Of a DNA stretch of 40,503 bases, positions 24,633-31,270 are shown piece by piece (within the stretch, counting starts at the first letter, position 1; every line of letters begins with the position of its first letter). The stretch comes from Bacteroidota bacterium (GTDB taxonomy: Bacteria > Bacteroidota > Bacteroidia > Bacteroidales > GCA-2711565). Location of the stretch: positions 1 through 40,503 of the forward strand of contig JAHIVC010000088.1 in NCBI GenBank assembly GCA_018816945.1, in the 5' to 3' direction. The position numbers were made by a program, and so were the translations under genes. The notes beneath the pieces were generated by a model, which searched no databases, had not been told where the DNA came from, and was given only the letters and a program-made list of their open reading frames with translations.

Positions 24633-25112
24633 TTATTCTCCTTCTTTTTTTAGCTTGATGTTTACTTCTTTAGATGCCTCACCTACATACCATGCACCTC
24701 CATTCTCAAACTTCGGATCAACAAACTTAATGATTGTATCTTTGGTTTGATAGGATTTTAAAGCTAACCCATCTGTATCCTCAAATTTTAAATTATAATC
24801 CATTTTGCCTCTATCATCCATAAGTCTCACCTGATAATTACCATAATAATCTGCAATGCTTGTATCTGAATTTGTATAGGTGGCAAAGCTTGTGTCAGAA
24901 ATTGGATAGGAATAATCAGCCGACATAATAACCCTGATGGCTGGTATTCTCACCCCATCTTCTGAAGTGACCTTACCATAAATCCTGAATCCTGCACTTG
25001 GAGTTCCGTAACCAGGACTGACCTCTTCTTTTGAGCAGGCAGTTCCGAATCCTAAAATGGTCAAAAGAAATGCAATAAATAAATTGTATTGCTTCTGGGT
25101 AAACTGTTTCAT
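24633..25112 (-). CDS. rSAM-associated lipoprotein 2 (paralogue)
   Basis: A 159-residue paralogue of its neighbours. Its first 20 residues are nearly those of lipoprotein 1 (MKQFTQKQYNLFIAFLLTIL), with lipobox Cys26 in GFGTAC. The beta-sandwich core is kept: 'GFRIYGKVTSEDGVRIPAIR', 'ADYYGNYQVRL', 'KDTIIKFVDPKFENGGAWYV' and 'GEASKEVNIKLKKEGE'. It has the insert 'SDTSFATYTNSDTSIADYYG', in which SDTS occurs twice, as if a short unit had been duplicated. The gap to lipoprotein 1 is 50 bases. No cysteine follows the lipobox one, so any modification would target other residues. Confidence 0.85.
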   Translation of the reverse strand: MKQFTQKQYNLFIAFLLTILGFGTACSKEEVSPGYGTPSAGFRIYGKVTSEDGVRIPAIRVIMSADYSYPISDTSFATYTNSDTSIADYYGNYQVRLMDDRGKMDYNLKFEDTDGLALKSYQTKDTIIKFVDPKFENGGAWYVGEASKEVNIKLKKEGE

Positions 25113-25158
25113 TTTAATTCATGATTAGATTAACTGGTAATAGAATTGTTTATATAAT

Positions 25159-25641
25159 CTATAATTCTCCTTCTTTTTTTAGCTCGATATTCACTTCTTT
25201 AGATGCTTCACCTACAAACCAACCATCTCCATTTTCAAACTGAGGATCAACAAATTTAATAATTGTGTCTTTGGCCTGATAGGATTTTAAAGCGATCCCA
25301 TCTATATCTTTAAAACTTAAATTAAAATCCATTGTTCCTCTGTAATCAGTAAGCCTCACCTGGTAATTACCGTAAAAATCTGCATAGCACGTATCTGAAT
25401 TTGTATAGGTGGCAAAGCTAGTGTCAGAAACAGGATAGGTATAACCAGCCAACATAACAACTCTTATTGCTGGTATTCTCTCCCCATCTTCTGAGGTGAC
25501 TTTGCCATAAATCTTAAATCCTGCACTTGGCGTTCCATAAGCAACTCTGACTTCTCCTTTTGAGCAAGCTGTTCCAAACCCTAAAATTGAAAGCAGGAAG
25601 GCAATAATTATATTATGCGTTTTGATCAATTTTAGTTTCAT
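25159..25641 (-). CDS. rSAM-associated lipoprotein 3 (paralogue)
   Basis: A 160-residue first gene of the operon (lipobox GFGTA-Cys26). The signal begins differently ('MKLKLIKTHNIIIAFLLSIL') but the mature part is very close to lipoprotein 2, so these two come from the more recent duplication. The insert 'SDTSFATYTNSDTCYADFYG' carries an extra cysteine not present in the other two. The conserved tail 'WFVGEASKEVNIELKKEGEL' replaces Trp-Tyr by Trp-Phe. 46 bases separate it from lipoprotein 2 and 109 bases from the DUF2200 gene upstream, where a promoter is likely. No regulatory site is recognised. Confidence 0.85.
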   Translation of the reverse strand: MKLKLIKTHNIIIAFLLSILGFGTACSKGEVRVAYGTPSAGFKIYGKVTSEDGERIPAIRVVMLAGYTYPVSDTSFATYTNSDTCYADFYGNYQVRLTDYRGTMDFNLSFKDIDGIALKSYQAKDTIIKFVDPQFENGDGWFVGEASKEVNIELKKEGEL

Positions 25642-25750
25642 GGTAATTATGTTTATTCAATGATTCATTTTGTGGTGAAAAGGTTGCTTCCAATTTTATT
25701 TTTCCGGTATTCGATTTTCACACTATTGATTTTTGCATAAACGATTCTTT

Positions 25751-26101
25751 CTACATTCTTAAAATCTTTTCCATTGTTTTACCTTTTGCCAACTCGTCTA
25801 TCAACTTGTCTAAATATCTGATCTTCTGCATGAGTTTGTCTTCGATTTCTTCCACACGATATCCGCATATGACTCCCGTAATTTTTGAAACATTGGGATT
25901 TATTTGTGGTGCCTCTGCAAAAAAAGATTCAAAGTCGGTTTTATTATCGATTTGTTGCTGCAACATTTTTTGATTATACCCTGTTAACCAACAAATGATG
26001 GTATCTACTTCTTCCTTGCTACGGCTCTTCTTCACTGCTTTTTGAATATAATGAGGATAGACACTTGCAAATGGCATTTTAAATATTTTTGAGTTATCCA
26101 T
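25751..26101 (-). CDS. DUF2200 family protein
   Basis: A 116-residue cytoplasmic protein matching the DUF2200 pattern closely: '[20 protein letters not shown]' near the start, '[10 protein letters not shown]', '[11 protein letters not shown]', '[20 protein letters not shown]' and '[19 protein letters not shown]' at the end. Full length for the family. The function is not known; the fold is expected to be small and helical. It lies on the same strand as the rSAM operon, 109 bases upstream, but the family is usually found alone, so a link is not implied. A degraded RhuM-type gene lies behind it. Confidence 0.9.
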   Translation of the reverse strand: MDNSKIFKMPFASVYPHYIQKAVKKSRSKEEVDTIICWLTGYNQKMLQQQIDNKTDFESFFAEAPQINPNVSKITGVICGYRVEEIEDKLMQKIRYLDKLIDELAKGKTMEKILRM

Positions 26102-26131
26102 ATTTCTTAAATATTGTTACACATTTACCAT

Positions 26132-26333
26132 TTAGCCGGTACTTATTTGTAAAGAATTTGGTAAAGTTAACCCCAATTTCTGCTTTGAGCTATCTTCCCG
26201 TTTTTTCATAATTTCGGATGCTGTGTTTCCCAGTGCCTAAATTTCATTGCAACATGCGATTTTATGCGATAACCAACTGATATTATGGCATCGAGATTAT
26301 AAAACACCTGTATCCGCTGTATTTCTCTTTACC
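26132..26333 (-). pseudogene. RhuM-family (virulence protein) remnant, frameshifted and deleted
   Basis: The minus strand reads 'QVFYNLDAIISVGYRIKSHV' followed by 'AMKFRHWE', which matches the core of RhuM-family proteins ('YNLD-IISVGYR' then 'FR-W'). That frame stops at 26206. One frame over, the DNA continues 'GNTASEIMKKREDSSKQKLG', like a later RhuM segment (T-A-E-I, then R-A-D-A-E-K, then G-L-T). The pieces are joined more closely than in an intact gene, so a deletion and frameshift are implied. An in-frame stop precedes the first piece. The rest of 26102-26455 contains only a GCCCC/GGGGC hairpin near 26342-26356. Confidence 0.6.
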
Positions 26334-26455
26334 GATGTGCTGCCCCTATCGGGGCAATGCACGTTGATTTTCATTTACTCAATCTCAATTTTATCAATTT
26401 CTTTCATTCTTACAATAAATCCAATTTCTAAATTATTTTTGCTAAAAAGCCATCA

Positions 26456-28837
26456 TTATTTAGGATTTAAAACTGTTTTGGTTACAGCTACTTCTTTTAT
26501 TTTATCCAACGAATAATAAACCGGAAAGTACTGATCCCTGGCCCATGGTTCAAATAAATTACTGTAAAAAGGACTGTCAGGATTGCCCGATTGGCCCGGC
26601 CCATTTGTTCCAACAGCTGCATCCCAATCTCCTGTATTTACGATTAAACGGAAAGAGGCACCGCTACTTTGTCGGTTGCCACCACCCGTAGAGCCTGTGG
26701 TATAGGCGTTTCCTCCCCTGGGTAGCGGACCAAGGTTCAGTTTCAGCTTAAGTTCATCGTTTACCAATCCTCCCAAAGGATGAACCATGTAGGTATGTTT
26801 GTACTTTTCCTGACCGTATTGCCAACTGTTCATATCATCACCAAGCATTTTTTCGAGTGATTCAACTGCATTATTGAAAGCTTCTGTTAAAAATTGATCT
26901 CTGCCTGATATCGGTTTCGGACCGAATTTGATATCGGGATTCATTAACCAGTCAATAATTTTTGTGAGTTGGATGCCTGAAATGACATCCTTTCCATCTT
27001 CAGGGATAAATTTGTCATGGGCGAGTGATTTAATCTTGTTTTCCCAAGCCACATATATACCGGCTGCAATCGACTGCGGTTCGAGTTTGTAATCCCAGTT
27101 TGTCAAAAAATCCCTGGCTTCAGATGATGTGCCTGTCATTGAAAGATTGGCAAGTAAAGGAATTAATGTTCTGGCAGGAATTGATAAGTAATCGACCTGC
27201 AATGCTTTCATATCTTCCATATCAAATTTTTTCCCCGATCCAAGTACTTCATTTGAACGATCTCCCCGGTAAGGATCTGACCAGGAGAACCCTATGGCAT
27301 CCCAATTTTCATAATCATCAGGAACAACATATTGATTTGAAGTCGCAAAGAAACCTTTCTCCGGGTTCAACAAATGCGGTTTTTCTATGATAGGCAAATA
27401 ACCGTCCCACTCATAACTGCCATCTCCCGGAACTGGCACCAGACCACTGAAATTTCTTCGAACAGGCGCAATTCCAACGGATTGCCAGCCAATATTCCCT
27501 TTCGGATCGGCCCAGATCATGTTTTCGCCCGGGATATGGCTATAATTGCATGCAGCACGAAATTCTTCCCAGCTCTTTGCCTGATTCATTCGCAGAGATG
27601 CCAGATATGGCGCACCACCCGGTTCCAGCCATGCACATCTGATAGCGTAGGCTTTGTGGTTTAAAGAATCAATATAAGTAACCGGGCCGTGCCTTGTGTA
27701 CAATAATTCAACCTTAACATCATTCTTTCCTTTTATTTTTATGTTTTCATTAATTGAGGTCATTTCCTCCCATGAGCCTTTGTAGCTATATTGTTTCAGG
27801 TTTGCAGGGTTCAGATCATAAACATAGAGGTCTTCACCATCCGTACTGAAAATTGTTAAGCCCCATGCCCCATATTCATTATGTCCGATTGAGATACCCG
27901 GAATTTCGGGTTCCCCTCCGCCGATGACATTCCAACCGGGAGCTACCAAATGGGTCATATACCGAAGTGAAGGAACAGCAATGGTGCGATGAGGGTCATT
28001 GGCCATATAAGTGTTACCATCTTCCATCAGGGCACCACTCACTACCCAATTATTGCTCCCGATCGACAAGGGATCTTCTTTTGGATCGTCAGTTAACGCA
28101 AATGCCATTTCTTCTGAAGAATTTAAATAGGCCGAATCAATATCCTCAGACCTAAAGCGTAAGGTTCGGCGGTAGGCATTGTAAAGCTCCAATATATTGT
28201 CTGTTAATAATTCCTTATTGATCTTCGGATCAAGGTCGATGATCGGATTCTTGGGATGAAACCAATACAGGTCTTTTACACGTTCTGATCCTAATTTGGC
28301 AACGGCCTGTCCAATTTGCAGTTCAGAACCAATGTTGCCAAGTAGTCCCTGGTGCCTTGAGATTATAACTTCGGGTGTCCATTTTTCGGGAAGGATATTC
28401 AGCATTTTAAACTCGATGGGAAGTTGTTCCGGATTAGCTCTTATTTCATCTATGTAGGCATTTACACCATCAGCATAGGCAGTTATAATATCTACCCCAT
28501 CCGGATGATAATGGTTCATTTCCTCATTCATATCTCCCCTGAATTTAAAAAGCCGTGTGCCGATATCCCTTTTTAACTCACGTTCTCCCAAAATTTCTGC
28601 CACAGTTCCTGTAGCCTGCCGTCTCCAGACTTCAAATTGGAAAAGCCGGTCTTCGGCAGCAGCATATCCCTGGGCAAAAAAGAGGTCGTGCTGGTTTTTG
28701 GCATAAATGTGATTGATCCCCCATTGATCCCTCAGGATTTCAACCGGTTCAAATAAACCCATCACATCCTTCTTAGTTGTGGAAGAGTTGCAGGAAGCAA
28801 GAATGATTAAAACTGACAAGAATAGAAATTTTCTCAT
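26456..28837 (-). CDS. Penicillin acylase family (S45) lipoprotein
   Basis: A 793-residue Ntn-hydrolase precursor. It begins with a lipoprotein signal (LIILAS-Cys16). The alpha-chain region has 'DQWGINHIYAKNQHDLFFAQ' and 'GYAAAEDRLFQFE', typical of the family. The spacer ends at Gly260, and Ser261 in 'GSNNWVVSG' is the expected autocatalytic cleavage site and N-terminal nucleophile of the beta chain. 'NDPHRTIAVPSLRYMTHLVA' and 'GEPEIPGISIGHNEYGAWGL' follow as usual. These enzymes hydrolyse amide bonds of acylated amino compounds, including acyl-homoserine lactones in some members; the substrate here is unknown. It stands alone, with copy B of the 40-bp motif about 155 bases upstream. Confidence 0.92.
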   Translation of the reverse strand: MRKFLFLSVLIILASCNSSTTKKDVMGLFEPVEILRDQWGINHIYAKNQHDLFFAQGYAAAEDRLFQFEVWRRQATGTVAEILGERELKRDIGTRLFKFRGDMNEEMNHYHPDGVDIITAYADGVNAYIDEIRANPEQLPIEFKMLNILPEKWTPEVIISRHQGLLGNIGSELQIGQAVAKLGSERVKDLYWFHPKNPIIDLDPKINKELLTDNILELYNAYRRTLRFRSEDIDSAYLNSSEEMAFALTDDPKEDPLSIGSNNWVVSGALMEDGNTYMANDPHRTIAVPSLRYMTHLVAPGWNVIGGGEPEIPGISIGHNEYGAWGLTIFSTDGEDLYVYDLNPANLKQYSYKGSWEEMTSINENIKIKGKNDVKVELLYTRHGPVTYIDSLNHKAYAIRCAWLEPGGAPYLASLRMNQAKSWEEFRAACNYSHIPGENMIWADPKGNIGWQSVGIAPVRRNFSGLVPVPGDGSYEWDGYLPIIEKPHLLNPEKGFFATSNQYVVPDDYENWDAIGFSWSDPYRGDRSNEVLGSGKKFDMEDMKALQVDYLSIPARTLIPLLANLSMTGTSSEARDFLTNWDYKLEPQSIAAGIYVAWENKIKSLAHDKFIPEDGKDVISGIQLTKIIDWLMNPDIKFGPKPISGRDQFLTEAFNNAVESLEKMLGDDMNSWQYGQEKYKHTYMVHPLGGLVNDELKLKLNLGPLPRGGNAYTTGSTGGGNRQSSGASFRLIVNTGDWDAAVGTNGPGQSGNPDSPFYSNLFEPWARDQYFPVYYSLDKIKEVAVTKTVLNPK

Positions 28838-28990
28838 GGTCTAAATATTAGGTGGTTCGATGATATTATTTATCGAATTTTTATTTTTCTTTGAATCGGC
28901 AATTAATGAAAAGGCCATAAACTGAACTTTATCCCTCCATTTAGGTTTATATATCACAGCCTTTGTTTGTTTATGTATATCCTAAATATT

Positions 28991-29032
28991 TCAATCATAT
29001 CTCATGATTTAAACTTTTAAGCGGGGAGAATG
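28991..29032. repeat. 40-bp dispersed motif, copy B
   Basis: Second copy of the segment at 22721-22762 (34 of 40 positions), again with TCATGATTTAAA and GCGGGGAGAA. It lies about 155 bases upstream of the penicillin-acylase-like gene in the same orientation relative to that minus-strand gene as copy A has to the HEPN-like gene. Confidence 0.7.
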
Positions 29033-29062
29033 AAAACAAAATATTTTCACAGTAAACTTAAG

Positions 29063-29098
29063 AAAAAAAGATGACACCCCAAACTGAGATGCCATCTT
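29063..29098 (-). terminator. Possible terminator of the M14 peptidase operon
   Basis: AAGATG (29068-29073) pairs with CATCTT (29093-29098), with two further pairs after a mismatch. On the minus strand a run of seven T follows (29069-29063). It lies about 300 bases after the M14 gene's stop, beyond the heptamer arrays. Confidence 0.45.
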
Positions 29099-29156
29099 AA
29101 TTATCAACCAAATTAATTTTGTGAATCTGTATGATAATAGAAACAAGGCAAAAGAT

Positions 29157-29286
29157 ACAAGACACAAGACTCAAGACAATTCAAGTTTCAAGTTTCGAGT
29201 TTCGAGTTTCGAGTTTCAAGTTTCAAGTTTCAAGTTTCGAGTTTCAAGTTTCAAGTTTCGAGTTTCGAGTTTCAAGTTTCAAGTAA
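29157..29286. repeat. Heptamer arrays: ACAAGAC and CAAGTTT/CGAGTTT
   Basis: Three ACAAGAC-type units (29157-29177) are followed by 14 exact heptamers from 29182 to 29279. These are of two kinds only, CAAGTTT (8) and CGAGTTT (6), in the order A A G G G A A A G A A G G A, then a partial unit. All variation is A/G at the second base. No ORF is present in 28838-29397. Confidence 0.95.
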
Positions 29287-29295
29287 CAATTAAAA

Positions 29296-29344
29296 AGTAA
29301 CCAGTAACCAGTAACCAGTAACCAGTAACTAGTAACTAGTAACA
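29296..29344. repeat. Heptamer array AGTAACC (seven units)
   Basis: Four AGTAACC units, two AGTAACT and one AGTAACA run without interruption. The period is seven, as in the flanking arrays, but the unit is unrelated. Confidence 0.95.
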
Positions 29345-29362
29345 AGAAAAAGCTGTCTAGAA

Positions 29363-29396
29363 TCTAACGTCTAATATCTAATATCTAATATCTATT
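29363..29396. repeat. Heptamer array TCTAATA (about five units)
   Basis: TCTAACG, three TCTAATA and a partial TCTATTC unit end one base before the stop codon of the M14 gene at 29398. This is the fourth heptamer family in 240 bases. Confidence 0.9.
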
Positions 29397-29397
29397 C

Positions 29398-31257
29398 CTA
29401 CTTAGAGTCTATTTCAATGCGTTTATTATCTTTTCCGCCATTCACCGATTCGGTATTAAACTCAATCCACCCGGCGGCACCATTGGTTTTTACCAGATAA
29501 CGGATTCTAAGCGAATCTTCACCTCTCAATAAAAATTCCGTTTCTTTTGTCCCGGAGCTTTTGGCTTTTGCCGAACTGGTGTTGGTTGAAATTGTTGTAT
29601 TTCCATCCGAGATTTCCAGCAACTCGATATTTCCGGAAGCATTAAAGAAAATCTTGTCCTTTACATAATCCCCCAGTTTTATCGTTCGGTCGGAAACCGT
29701 TGGATAAACCTTATCGTTTTTTACGATAACATCCACCCATAAAAGGTTATGAACCGCAGGGGTTACTTCAATACTTTCAATTTCAACCTTCGGAAATTGG
29801 CTTGCGCAATACATCACGAACTGGGCATTTTTTTCGGCTTCCATTTCGATGTAACGGGCAGGTGGGGTGCGTCCGATATGTTTTTTTAAACTACCACCCA
29901 TCCATATTTCGCCCAGATCAGGATGATTGAATTGATAAGGATTGATCCAGCCTTCACCGTTCAATTCTATATCTACAAATTCAACGTACTCTTCGTCCGT
30001 AATTCGGCCATCATCGTTTTTATCGGCAGCAAATACAGGAGAACCCCACAGTTCGATGAGGTAAGCATAATTGCCCAGCATCTCGTATGAGCTGGCTTGT
30101 GCTTGTCCCTGACCTCCGGAAGGAGTGGGACGATAGTTTTTCAGGATGCGCGCTCCCATCTCGACAATCTTGGTTTGGGTTTCCATGTCGGTTTCATATC
30201 CTTTTTGAAACTGGTAATCGAAAGCCTGAGCATATTTATTCTCTTTACGGCGTTCGGCCAATTGTTGGTCGAGTCGGGTTTTTGCCTGTGCCACTTGTTC
30301 CGGAGTTCTGCTATCTCTGGCTTGTGGTGGTCTTGAAAACATGATCAACCTACCGGTATTATGAAAATGGAAACTGGCAAAAATATTGGGATGTGCCAGC
30401 TGAAATTCAAAAACATTGCGGGTTTCAGGTTCCGACATGGGATAAGGATTTCCGGCTTGTAAATTCCAATCGGAAGGAAAATTCCGGTTAGGATCAGGCC
30501 CGCCCAAATCATCTTCGTTGATGCTTCCATCGCCATCGTTATCAAAACCTTCGGAACCGATACGGTTAAATCGCATTACCTTTTCAGCTTTATCGGTTAT
30601 CATTTCAAAACGGCGTCCATCGATTGAAAGTTTGAACATCCCATTCGGATCTTCTTTGTACATGGTGGTTAATTCACCATCACCGTCCACATCTTCTGTT
30701 TGGTCCTCATCGTACAAACCATCACCATCATTGTCTTCAGGGCGGTAAGTTTCGCGTGGGTTATTTTCGGTATTCGGGAACTCGACATACGATGCATTCG
30801 CGTCAACATTCAATCCGGGCAGGATATAAAAAGTGGTTCTATTCAACATTTCATAAACGTAGGGATCGTATTCGTAACGGGTAAGTAAATACCAGGCTGT
30901 ATAAAGTGAGCACATGATCCCGTTTACTTCATTTCCGTGAATCGCACCATCAACCCACATGGCAGGTTTTTCGGTATCCTTTCCGGTTTTTTTGGCCGTG
31001 ATGGTAAGTAAGTACTGATCTCTTCCCATTCTTGATTTCCCGATACTTTCGATGCTGGCCAGGTTTGGATATTTCTTTTGCATATCGTGCATGATCTTGG
31101 TCCAATCATTGTAGGAATAATAATGCTTCCAGCTCATTACAAAATCCAATTCGCCATGATAGCCACCGGGCTGTGTTTGTTTTTTTTCCTGTGCGTTAAC
31201 GGTTAAACAAAGAGAGACTGTTAACAACATACTTGCGATAATATATTTTACTTGCAT
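29398..31257 (-). CDS. Exported M14 zinc carboxypeptidase (1)
   Basis: A 619-residue exported protein (signal peptide ending TVNAQ). The zinc site H107-x2-E110 lies in 'DGAIHGNEVNG', with 'LNVDANAS', 'DPNRNFP' and a third His in 'SFHFHNTGRL'. The catalytic Glu fits 'YAYLIELWGSPVF'. Between HxxE and DPNRNF there is an insert with three Ca-binding-like loops ('DNDGDGLYDED', 'DVDGDGELT', 'DNDGDGSINEDD') and another EF-hand-like loop later ('DKNDDGRITDEEYVEF'). The C-terminal 140 residues are a beta domain. M14 enzymes remove C-terminal amino acids; substrate preference is unclear. It lies 13 bases after its paralogue in one operon. Confidence 0.92.
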   Translation of the reverse strand: MQVKYIIASMLLTVSLCLTVNAQEKKQTQPGGYHGELDFVMSWKHYYSYNDWTKIMHDMQKKYPNLASIESIGKSRMGRDQYLLTITAKKTGKDTEKPAMWVDGAIHGNEVNGIMCSLYTAWYLLTRYEYDPYVYEMLNRTTFYILPGLNVDANASYVEFPNTENNPRETYRPEDNDGDGLYDEDQTEDVDGDGELTTMYKEDPNGMFKLSIDGRRFEMITDKAEKVMRFNRIGSEGFDNDGDGSINEDDLGGPDPNRNFPSDWNLQAGNPYPMSEPETRNVFEFQLAHPNIFASFHFHNTGRLIMFSRPPQARDSRTPEQVAQAKTRLDQQLAERRKENKYAQAFDYQFQKGYETDMETQTKIVEMGARILKNYRPTPSGGQGQAQASSYEMLGNYAYLIELWGSPVFAADKNDDGRITDEEYVEFVDIELNGEGWINPYQFNHPDLGEIWMGGSLKKHIGRTPPARYIEMEAEKNAQFVMYCASQFPKVEIESIEVTPAVHNLLWVDVIVKNDKVYPTVSDRTIKLGDYVKDKIFFNASGNIELLEISDGNTTISTNTSSAKAKSSGTKETEFLLRGEDSLRIRYLVKTNGAAGWIEFNTESVNGGKDNKRIEIDSK

Positions 31258-31270
31258 GATTTTTCCCTCC

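Noticed and set aside
30087-30344. ORFs opposite the M14 gene and similar antisense frames elsewhere
   Set aside because: They are shadows of well-supported genes and have no start context or family features.
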